Source: an uncultured Ruminococcus sp.
GTDB lineage: Bacteria; Bacillota; Clostridia; Oscillospirales; Ruminococcaceae
Assembly (NCBI GenBank): GCA_946531975.1
Contig: CAMNAY010000028.1
Span: forward strand, 1 to 11,231
Length of the DNA: 11,231 nucleotides
Direction: 5' to 3'
Part shown: positions 1 to 4,874 of the stretch, one piece after another
How positions within the stretch are numbered: the stretch's first letter is position 1
How the letters are laid out: each line of letters begins with the position of its first letter
The notes under the pieces: generated by a model
What the model saw: the letters and a program-made list of their open reading frames with translations, nothing else
Databases searched by the model: none
What the model was told of the DNA's origin: nothing
Program-made: the position numbers and the translations under genes

Positions 1-163
1 CGCGGATCTTTCCCGCCTGCATCGCATCGTACACAGCGTCCGGCGAGCCGTAATCAGAAAGATAACGGGTCAGACCGGGACTGCCCGCGCCGAATACCAG
101 AGACAGCCACACCCAGTAGCGCAGAAGCTCCGGTTTTGCATAAATCATCTGCTGGTCTTCCAT
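1..163 (-). CDS. dprA: DprA/Smf DNA-processing protein, N-terminal fragment
   Basis: The first 54 codons of a gene that runs off the left edge. The translation starts MEDQQMIYAKPELLRYWVWL and continues with LVFGAGSPGLTRYLSDYGSPDAVYDAM. It resembles the helical N-terminal (SAM/HhH-like) segment of DprA, where a Y-W-x-W-L-S motif is followed by a G-x-G-x-P loop and a Y/F-G-S-P motif. DprA loads RecA onto incoming single-stranded DNA during transformation; the Rossmann domain that does this is outside the window. The ATG at 163-161 is preceded by a G-rich stretch (GGGGTG) that may act as ribosome binding site. The gene lies 35 bp after the RNA methyltransferase on the same strand, so it is probably co-transcribed. 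The call rests on the N-terminal pattern only; the absence of the Rossmann domain keeps confidence below that of the complete genes. Confidence 0.78.
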   Translation of the reverse strand, partial: MEDQQMIYAKPELLRYWVWLSLVFGAGSPGLTRYLSDYGSPDAVYDAMQAGKIR

Positions 164-198
164 CTCACACCCCGATTCGGAACGCACGGAGCGCCCGC

Positions 199-1008
199 TT
201 ATTTTCTCGCCATTTCCCAAAGGAACAAGCCCGCTGCCATTGCCGCATTCAGCGAATTGGAATCCGGCGACATCGGAATCGTCATTTTTCTGTCACAGGC
301 ATTGCTGATCTCTTTCGGCAGTCCGTTGCCCTCGTTGCCGATCAGCACACATGCCCCGCAGCGGAACGCCTCCGCAAAAGAGAAGCTGCCGAGCTGCATC
401 GCATCGCGGTCCACGACCGCCGCGCAGGTCACGGCGCCCGCCGCTTTGCATTCCGCAAAGAATGCATCCATATCCCGCAGGCGCGTCACCGGCACACGGA
501 ACAGTGCGCCCATGCTCCCGCGGATTGTTTTCGGGTTATAGAGGTCACAGCACTGAAACAGATACAGTCCGTCTGTTCCGAGCGCCTCTGCGGTTCGCAG
601 CACAGCGCCGAGATTCGAGGGATCCTGCACCTGATGCAGCAGCATGCTGAAGCTGCCGCTTTGCACGGTGATCTCCCGCTCCGGCAGCATATCCGCGACG
701 GCGAACACACCCTGCGGATGCTCCGTATCGGAGATTTCCCTTGCAAGCGCGTCAGAGAGATACAGCGTATGCACGCCCGGTGCCGCCTGCTCCAGCTCGG
801 CACCGTACTGCTCTGCGGCATGTGCCGTGAGGAGGAGTGCCTTCACCCGAACGCCTGACCGGAGCGCATCCAGAATCAGGCGTGCGCCCTCCATCGCGAA
901 GCAGCGGTCCTTTTCCCGATAGGTGCGGCTGCGGTTGAGCCGCTGAAAGGCAGCGACAGTTTTATTTTTCGTGCCGATCTGTAAAAAATCGCCCGTTTGC
1001 TGCATCAT
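199..1008 (-). CDS. SpoU/TrmH-family 23S rRNA/tRNA 2'-O-ribose methyltransferase
   Basis: A complete 269-residue SPOUT methyltransferase that would transfer a methyl group from S-adenosylmethionine to a ribose 2'-OH of rRNA or tRNA in the cytoplasm. All three SpoU motifs are visible: motif 1 QDPSNLGAVLRTAEALG (residues 128-144), motif 2 IGNEGNGL (223-230) and motif 3 IPMSPDSNSLNAAMAAG (244-260), the last forming part of the trefoil-knot cofactor site. Residues 15-105 resemble the L30e-like RNA-binding domain of this family (SRTYREKDRCFAMEG). Two ATG codons stand in tandem; AAAGGAG at 1015-1021 suits either, and the first (1008-1006) was kept. It follows rplT after a hairpin with a T-rich tract, a placement common in Clostridia. 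The substrate nucleotide cannot be read from sequence; RlmB-like and TrmH-like enzymes share these motifs. Confidence 0.93.
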   Translation of the reverse strand: MMQQTGDFLQIGTKNKTVAAFQRLNRSRTYREKDRCFAMEGARLILDALRSGVRVKALLLTAHAAEQYGAELEQAAPGVHTLYLSDALAREISDTEHPQGVFAVADMLPEREITVQSGSFSMLLHQVQDPSNLGAVLRTAEALGTDGLYLFQCCDLYNPKTIRGSMGALFRVPVTRLRDMDAFFAECKAAGAVTCAAVVDRDAMQLGSFSFAEAFRCGACVLIGNEGNGLPKEISNACDRKMTIPMSPDSNSLNAAMAAGLFLWEMARK

Positions 1009-1029
1009 CTGCCGCTCCTTTCATCTTCT

Positions 1030-1075
1030 CCAAACAAACACAAACACGCTCTGACGGTTTCCGGGAGAGCGTGTT
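1030..1075 (-). terminator. Rho-independent terminator-like hairpin after rplT
   Basis: A perfect 10-bp inverted repeat, AACACGCTCT (1043-1052) and AGAGCGTGTT (1066-1075), encloses a 13-nt loop. Read on the minus strand, the stem is followed by TGTGTTTGTTTGG, a T-rich but interrupted tract. It lies 12 bp past the rplT stop codon and about 35 bp before the methyltransferase start. The imperfect T tract suggests partial termination that lowers, rather than abolishes, expression of the downstream methyltransferase and dprA. I saw no separate promoter in the gap. Confidence 0.75.
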
Positions 1076-1087
1076 CGATGATATTCA

Positions 1088-1441
1088 TTAAAGAGCTGCC
1101 TTTGCCTTTTCAACAATAGCGGTGAAGCCAGCCGGATCATGAATGGCAATCTCGGAAAGCATCTTGCGGTTCAGGGTGATGCCTGCCTTGTTGACACCGT
1201 TCATGAACTGGGAGTAGTTCATGCCGTTGAGCTTGCAGGCAGCGGAAATACGGGTGATCCACAGTCTGCGGAAGAACCGCTTGTTCTGCTTTCTGCCGAT
1301 ATATGCATACTGACCGGACTTCATGACAGCCTGTTTTGCCATCTTGAAGTGCTTGGATTTGCTGCCCCAGTAGCCCTTTGCCAGCTTCAGTACCTTATTT
1401 CTTCTTTTGCGCGTCATCATTGCGCCCTTAATACGAGCCAT
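1088..1441 (-). CDS. rplT: Large-subunit ribosomal protein L20
   Basis: A complete 117-residue L20, the usual length. The highly basic N-terminal arm (MARIKGAMMTRKRRNKVLKL) and the segments AKGYWGSKSKHFKMAKQ, YIGRKQNKRFFRRLWITRI and ARMNG-equivalent ACKLNGMNYSQFMNGV are characteristic. L20 binds 23S rRNA early in 50S assembly. In Bacillus subtilis it also represses its own operon by binding the infC leader mRNA; a matching leader is present upstream of infC here. The start codon has a clear GGAGG ribosome binding site (1453-1457 on the complementary strand). It is the last ribosomal gene of the operon, 96 bp after rpmI, and that gap holds two hairpins. Confidence 0.98.
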   Translation of the reverse strand: MARIKGAMMTRKRRNKVLKLAKGYWGSKSKHFKMAKQAVMKSGQYAYIGRKQNKRFFRRLWITRISAACKLNGMNYSQFMNGVNKAGITLNRKMLSEIAIHDPAGFTAIVEKAKAAL

Positions 1442-1471
1442 GTTCTTTATCCTCCGTAATCAACATAATTT

Positions 1472-1490
1472 CCGCGGATACATGCCGCGG
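1472..1490 (-). repeat. CCGCGG inverted repeat, rpmI-rplT gap
   Basis: Two copies of the self-complementary hexamer CCGCGG (1472-1477 and 1485-1490) are separated by 7 nt, so the transcript can fold a 6-bp GC hairpin about 30 nt before the rplT start. There is no T tract after it on the minus strand, so it is not a typical terminator. It could act in mRNA processing or translational control; that role is inference. Confidence 0.5.
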
Positions 1491-1507
1491 CGTGCCTTCA
1501 GTCGCGT

Positions 1508-1540
1508 TAAGCCGCGAGATTCCGTTTGCTTTGCGGCTTA
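1508..1540 (-). repeat. 8-bp inverted repeat spanning the rpmI stop codon
   Basis: TAAGCCGC (1508-1515) and GCGGCTTA (1533-1540) are perfect complements around a 17-nt loop. On the minus strand the 5' arm includes the rpmI TAA stop codon. No T tract follows, so readthrough into rplT is expected. It may protect or process the rpmI end of the message. Confidence 0.5.
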
Positions 1541-1756
1541 TTTGTAAGGAACCATCTCGCGGATGGTCGGTGCATTCGCGGTGCTTGCAACGCCTGCGTT
1601 TCTCGCAATGCGCTTGACCTTCTTGTCCTTGGAGACCAGACGGTGACGCTTATAAGCGTGCTGGAACTTCACCTTTCCGCTGCCGGTGACCTGAAAGCGC
1701 TTCTTTGCACCGGAGTGTGTCTTAACTTTAATCTTCTTAACCTTTACGGCTGCCAT
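1538..1756 (-). CDS. rpmI: Large-subunit ribosomal protein L35
   Basis: A 72-residue basic protein containing the L35 signature KVKTHSGAKKRFQVTGSGKVK near the N-terminus and KRHRL further on. L35 is a small 50S subunit protein contacting 23S rRNA. Family members are commonly 64-66 residues and start roughly M-P-K-M/I-K-T-H-S-G; here seven or so extra residues (MAAVKVKKIKV) precede the KTHSG motif. The ATG at 1756-1754 is well supported by AAGGAGG eight bases upstream, so the extension is probably real. It sits between infC and rplT in the conserved order, 68 bp after the infC stop. Confidence 0.97.
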   Translation of the reverse strand: MAAVKVKKIKVKTHSGAKKRFQVTGSGKVKFQHAYKRHRLVSKDKKVKRIARNAGVASTANAPTIREMVPYK

Positions 1757-1783
1757 GGATTCGTCCTCCTTGAATTTTCTTGT

Positions 1784-1816
1784 ATATGATCGCGCATGCA
1801 GCGCTGCATATCATAT
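1784..1816 (-). repeat. Nested palindrome in the infC-rpmI gap
   Basis: A perfect 14-bp palindrome ATGCAGCGCTGCAT (1796-1809) is flanked by a 7-bp outer stem, ATATGAT (1784-1790) and ATCATAT (1810-1816), with a 5-nt bulge CGCGC at 1791-1795. The transcript can form one long bulged hairpin that nearly fills the 68-bp gap. No T tract follows, so termination is unlikely. Confidence 0.55.
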
Positions 1817-1824
1817 CGGGCTGT

Positions 1825-2442
1825 TCAGTCCTCCTGCTGCTCGGAAGCTGCGGGAGCTTCGGTCTGAGCGGCGGTTTCGGGCTGCGGTTTCTGTGCTTTT
1901 TTCTGTCCCTTTTCAGCCTTTTCGGGCTTCTGCTGCTTCGGCGACATGAACATCACGATTGCTCTGCCCTCCATCTTCGGGGGCTTATCAACGACAGCGA
2001 TCTCTCCGACCTCATCCCGATAGCGCATCAGGAGCTCCTCACCCAGATGCGGATGTGCGATCGCACGCTTCCGGAACCGGACAGAGACCTTGACCTTATC
2101 GCCGCCCTGCAGGAACTTTCTGCCCTGAGCGACCTTGGTCTCGAAGTCATGCGTGTCGATGGCGGAGAACATTCTGATCTCCTTGATCTCGACGGTACGC
2201 TGATTCTTCCGTGCTTCCTTTTCGCGCTTCTGCTGTTCAAAGCAATACTTACCGTAGTCCATGACACGGCACACAGGCGGTGTTGCCTGCGGTGCGATCT
2301 TCACCAGATCAAGATTCTGGTCAAACGCGAGCTTCTGTGCATCGCGTGCAGACATGACGCCCTTCTTCGAGCCGTCTGCATCAATCACCAGCACTTCCTT
2401 GTCGCGGATCTCCTCATTGATTTGCAATTCCTGCTTGCTAAT
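1825..2442 (-). CDS. infC: Translation initiation factor IF-3, probable AUU start
   Basis: IF3 binds the 30S subunit, prevents premature 50S joining and checks start-codon pairing. With the start chosen here it has 205 residues. The N-domain begins with the typical QINEEIRDKEVLVID (residues 7-21), the linker shows MDYGKYCFEQQKREKEARKN (61-80), and the C-domain has KEIRMFSAIDTHDFETK and the RFRKRAIAHPHLGEELL signature (122-138). An in-frame ATG exists 12 codons upstream (2478), but it lies in the T tract of the attenuator. A strong AAGGGGAGGTG (2450-2460) instead sits 7 bases before an ATT codon (2442-2440), which reads ISKQELQINEE. AUU starts are classical for infC. Residues 169-205 form a Lys/Gln/Pro/Glu/Ala-rich tail beyond the usual IF3 end, probably disordered. 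Confidence 0.93.
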   Translation of the reverse strand: MSKQELQINEEIRDKEVLVIDADGSKKGVMSARDAQKLAFDQNLDLVKIAPQATPPVCRVMDYGKYCFEQQKREKEARKNQRTVEIKEIRMFSAIDTHDFETKVAQGRKFLQGGDKVKVSVRFRKRAIAHPHLGEELLMRYRDEVGEIAVVDKPPKMEGRAIVMFMSPKQQKPEKAEKGQKKAQKPQPETAAQTEAPAASEQQED

Positions 2443-2449
2443 CGCCAAG

Positions 2450-2460
2450 CACCTCCCCTT
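2450..2460 (-). promoter_or_regulatory. Shine-Dalgarno sequence deciding the infC start
   Basis: AAGGGGAGGTG on the minus strand is a near-full complement to the 16S rRNA 3' end. It lies 7 nt before the ATT at 2442-2440. If translation began at the ATG at 2478, this site would be buried inside the coding region, and that ATG has no purine-rich site in front of it. Confidence 0.85.
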
Positions 2461-2469
2461 ACGGTCATC

Positions 2470-2522
2470 AAAAAACATTCAGAAAACAACAGAGAGCAGC
2501 CGGAATTCCAAGCTGCTCTCTG
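2470..2522 (-). terminator. Transcription attenuator upstream of infC
   Basis: On the minus strand CAGAGAGCAGC pairs perfectly over 11 bp (2512-2522 with 2490-2500), around an 11-nt loop, and is followed by TTGTTTTCTGAATGTTTTTT. This is a strong intrinsic terminator placed between the promoter and the infC start, as expected for an attenuator. The upstream GGCTGC segment (2611-2616) could pair with GCAGC of the terminator 5' arm and give an alternative fold. Confidence 0.85.
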
Positions 2523-2660
2523 CTTCATATGCTCTGTGACAGTCTTCGCACAAGTGCTGATCTGTCTGCATGTACTGAATCAGATTACCGCTTTGCACTT
2601 GGCTGCACATGCAGCCCGCTGGCGGTGAGAACAGTCTGTTCCGCTTGCAATCCAATACAT

Positions 2661-2689
2661 ATGATACCGGATTTTGCACACTTTGTCAA
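2661..2689 (-). promoter_or_regulatory. Sigma-A promoter of the infC-rpmI-rplT operon
   Basis: A perfect -35 TTGACA (2684-2689) and a -10 TATCAT (2661-2666, one mismatch from TATAAT) are separated by exactly 17 bp on the minus strand. The expected transcription start is near 2654. Confidence 0.9.
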
Positions 2690-2715
2690 GCGTGCTCCGT
2701 GCATTTTGTCAGGTT

Positions 2716-2751
2716 GCACAACATCACACAGGAAATTCGTTGATGTTATGC
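2716..2751 (-). repeat. Hairpin across the pectate lyase stop codon
   Basis: GCATAACATCA (minus strand, 2751-2741) can pair over 11 bp with TGATGTTGTGC (2726-2716), with one G-U pair and a 14-nt loop; the 3' arm starts with the TGA stop. Only AACCTGACAAAATGC follows, without a T tract, so as a terminator it would be weak. It may instead protect the message 3' end. Confidence 0.4.
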
Positions 2752-4586
2752 ACAAGATACTGAAGCAGCATCATCAGGTCCTTCGTATCGACGCCCATCA
2801 CGCCGTCACATTCGGCATTGATGCGCGCCTGATCCGATGCAGTCAGCCCGTCCTCCTCCGCGATAATTCTCGCGAGCAGCACGGCATCTCTGACATCGAC
2901 CGCCTCATTTTCGTCCACATCGCCCGTGATCTTTTTGACGGTCGGCGCAGTTGTTTCGGTCGTTGTCACCGTGGTAGTTGTAGTGGTAGTCGTTGTCGTT
3001 GTGGCGGTCGTTTCGGTTGTTGTGACCGTGCCCTCAGCCTTTGCAGGCACAGCCGCCGCAAAGTAGTTCACGACATTTGTGCCGGTCGTATTGCTTCCGA
3101 GCGTCACCTGCTCGCCTGCCTTCAGATCCTTCGCAAACGCCAGATAGCTCACGGTATTGGAACTTGCCGCCCAGATGTCGCGCTCTGACCAGCCGCTGAG
3201 CCAGTCCGGTGTCACGCCCTGATCCATGACCAGCCGCAGATCGACCAGTACATACAGGGTGAGATCCTGTGCAGCGGTCACCGCTGCGAGATTGCCTGCC
3301 GTGGTCTTGGAATCGCAGGCGGTGCTGATATATTCGGCACCGGTCAGTTCCTGATTCAGCGTCACAACCGTGAAATCGCGGTCGCCGTAGATTTTGCTGC
3401 CGGCTTTCAGATTCTTCTGAATGCTCCAGTTTGCGCCGTTTTTCGTGTCATGCACGGTCAGGGTACCGATGAGCTCACCGTGATATTCCGGTTCCTGCTC
3501 CGGCACATCCTCCAGCAGTGCGAGATTGATGACATTTTTGCCCCAGTTGCCGTACCATGAATAGCCGGTCCTGCGCTCCTGGCTGATCTGCGACACATCA
3601 TAGTAGGTGCCGCCGTCGCGGTCGGAAAACATCGGGACCTGTGTATCAAGCGTGTAGAAGCGCGCCCAGATCGGTCCTGCGCCGTCAACCTTTGTCACGA
3701 CCTTGTCCGATTTGTCGGAATTCCAGTCGAATTTGATGTTATACAGCGCCGACTTCTTGAACCATTCGATCGCCGCATTCACCGCACGGACAATATCCGT
3801 GCGTTCGGGATGCGCCTTCGCGTAATTGTAAAGGTAGGTGATGACGCCGGCGCTTTCGCTCGTGCAGATCGACGGGAGCTCATACGCACGCGCTCCGGCA
3901 GGCTTTAAGTCACTTTCATTGTGCTGCTGGCACCATGCCGTTTTCTTTCCGCCGGATGTAATCTGCATGTCGAGCAGACACTGAATCGCCTTTTCGAGCG
4001 ACTGTGCCGCCTTCTGCGCATAGGCATCGCTGACTGCCGTGAAATCGCCGGTTTTGCGGCTCATTTCGTCCATGATCTGCATGACATGGACATACGCGCC
4101 GTCATTGAGCGTGATATGCGCATGATAGGTGCCGGGCGTATTCAGAACCTGCATATAGCCGCCGTTGGAATATTGCATTTTGAACAGGCAGTCCACGCCG
4201 CGCATTGCGCAGTCCAGATACTTCTGCTGCTTTGTCTGCGCATATGCCCGCATCAGGAAGCGGATCTGCGAGGTGGTCGCGTCGTTGTCGATTGTCGAAT
4301 GCGCCCAGTCTCCGGTATGAGAGGTCGTCATGCCCTTCTGCCAGCCGCCCTCGCCGGAAACCTGATACTGGATGCACTCGTCTGCAATCTTGAGTGCTTC
4401 GCTTGACCCGAACCACGAGGCATCATTCTTCAGCAGCGTGGTCCACGCATAGTCGTCCTCTGCCGCAGATGCGGTCAGAAGTGCGGTGCTGCCCGCTCCC
4501 GTGCCCGGAAGCAGCGCGCCGGTTCCCTGCATCAGCACGAGCGCACCCAGCGCCGCCGATGTCCATTTCAGAATACTCGATTTCAT
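2724..4586 (-). CDS. Secreted family-10 pectate lyase with dockerin
   Basis: A complete 620-residue cellulosomal enzyme predicted to cleave polygalacturonate by beta-elimination outside the cell. Residues 1-42 form a signal peptide (MKSS start, hydrophobic core, ASAA before EDD). Residues 45-360 are a PL10 (alpha/alpha toroid) domain: GGWQKGM (80-86), STIDNDATTSQIRFL (97-111), LNDGAYVHVM (160-169), WCQQHNESDLKPAGARAYELPS (218-239), and WARFYTLDTQVPMFSDRDGG with ERRTGYSWYGNW (307-348). D162 and R309 are the likely metal/catalytic positions by remembered family pattern. Residues 370-515 are an unrecognised beta-rich module, 521-549 a Thr-rich linker, and 552-613 a dockerin. Dockerin loop 1 has all acidic/Asn ligands (D556, D558, N560, D564, D567); loop 2 looks degenerate. 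The ribosome site is a modest GGGGGAA. It has its own promoter. Confidence 0.92.
   Translation of the reverse strand: MKSSILKWTSAALGALVLMQGTGALLPGTGAGSTALLTASAAEDDYAWTTLLKNDASWFGSSEALKIADECIQYQVSGEGGWQKGMTTSHTGDWAHSTIDNDATTSQIRFLMRAYAQTKQQKYLDCAMRGVDCLFKMQYSNGGYMQVLNTPGTYHAHITLNDGAYVHVMQIMDEMSRKTGDFTAVSDAYAQKAAQSLEKAIQCLLDMQITSGGKKTAWCQQHNESDLKPAGARAYELPSICTSESAGVITYLYNYAKAHPERTDIVRAVNAAIEWFKKSALYNIKFDWNSDKSDKVVTKVDGAGPIWARFYTLDTQVPMFSDRDGGTYYDVSQISQERRTGYSWYGNWGKNVINLALLEDVPEQEPEYHGELIGTLTVHDTKNGANWSIQKNLKAGSKIYGDRDFTVVTLNQELTGAEYISTACDSKTTAGNLAAVTAAQDLTLYVLVDLRLVMDQGVTPDWLSGWSERDIWAASSNTVSYLAFAKDLKAGEQVTLGSNTTGTNVVNYFAAAVPAKAEGTVTTTETTATTTTTTTTTTTVTTTETTAPTVKKITGDVDENEAVDVRDAVLLARIIAEEDGLTASDQARINAECDGVMGVDTKDLMMLLQYLVHNINEFPV
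2940..3026 (-). repeat. Threonine-rich linker-coding repeat
   Basis: Codons 521-549 of the pectate lyase are almost all Thr (mostly ACN), including an unbroken run of eleven Thr, bounded by two TTTETTA-like units. This is a typical flexible, probably O-glycosylated linker between catalytic part and dockerin. The low-complexity DNA (GGT/TGT/CGT steps on the plus strand) is a likely slippage or recombination site. Confidence 0.85.
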
Positions 4587-4626
4587 GTTTGTTCCCCCGA
4601 TTTTTCAGTCAGATTTCCATTGTATT

Positions 4627-4636
4627 CTATGCATAG
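4627..4636. promoter_or_regulatory. Palindrome just downstream of the pectate lyase promoter
   Basis: CTATGCATAG is a perfect 10-bp palindrome located about +9 to +18 from the predicted pectate lyase start site, with a further TATGCA copy beside it. A repressor operator is possible by position, but a palindrome this short could be chance. Confidence 0.25.
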
Positions 4637-4651
4637 CTGCATATTTTGCTT

Positions 4652-4681
4652 ATTATACCATACACGCCGCGCAAAAGTCAA
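4652..4681 (-). promoter_or_regulatory. Sigma-A promoter of the pectate lyase gene
   Basis: On the minus strand a -35 TTGACT (4676-4681) and a perfect -10 TATAAT (4652-4657) are 18 bp apart. The predicted start near 4645 leaves a leader of about 58 nt before the ATG at 4586. Confidence 0.82.
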
Positions 4682-4764
4682 TGTTCATTCCGTCCGCGGT
4701 AATGTCCGATTGCACCTTGCCTTTTGCCGTCATAAAAAGTATACATTTTCTTCGCAATTTTTTG

Positions 4765-4793
4765 TTGACTTTCTCTTTATTTTGTGGTACAAT
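4765..4793 (+). promoter_or_regulatory. Sigma-A promoter of the diguanylate cyclase operon
   Basis: A -35 TTGACT (4765-4770) and a -10 TACAAT (4788-4793) are separated by 17 bp. Transcription would start near 4800, about 75 nt before the first gene. The promoter is divergent from that of the pectate lyase, with 83 bp between the two -35 boxes. I saw no conserved c-di-GMP riboswitch core in the leader. Confidence 0.82.
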
Positions 4794-4874
4794 GTATAGG
4801 TATGATTATCTATTATCTACAATGTCACAGGTATCTGTACCGGATGCAGATGAACGAAAGGGGGGTGTACGCGC

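Larger units (their letters stand above)
2443..2654 (-). ncRNA. infC-operon leader RNA (L20-leader type)
   Basis: A transcript starting about 7 nt after the -10 box would carry roughly 210 untranslated nucleotides before infC. In minus-strand order it can form several stems: an outer ACCGC/GCGGT pair (2622-2626 with 2587-2591) enclosing GGCTGCA/TGCAGCC (2610-2616 with 2601-2607); a GACAG/CTGTC stem (2562-2566 with 2538-2542) capped by GCAC-TT-GTGC; then the terminator hairpin. In B. subtilis, L20 binds the corresponding leader and promotes premature termination. Position, length and terminal hairpin match that system. Individual consensus bases were not compared with the Rfam model. Confidence 0.72.

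Noticed and set aside
136..858. Plus-strand open frame of 240 codons
   Set aside because: It is the complement of the RNA methyltransferase, whose three SpoU motifs settle the strand.
1780..2628. Plus-strand open frame of 282 codons
   Set aside because: It is antisense to infC and its leader and shows only Leu/Cys/His-rich non-biological composition.
2479..2679. 66-codon minus-strand open frame before infC as a leader peptide
   Set aside because: Its ATG at 2679 lies between the -35 and -10 boxes, upstream of the predicted transcript start, and it runs through the leader stems and terminator.
2940..3026. CRISPR or tandem-repeat array
   Set aside because: The repetitive DNA is the Thr-codon linker of the pectate lyase, in frame, without spacers.
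4800..4874. c-di-GMP riboswitch in front of the cyclase gene
   Set aside because: The leader is only about 75 nt and I could not find the conserved GEMM core bases or its two-stem layout.
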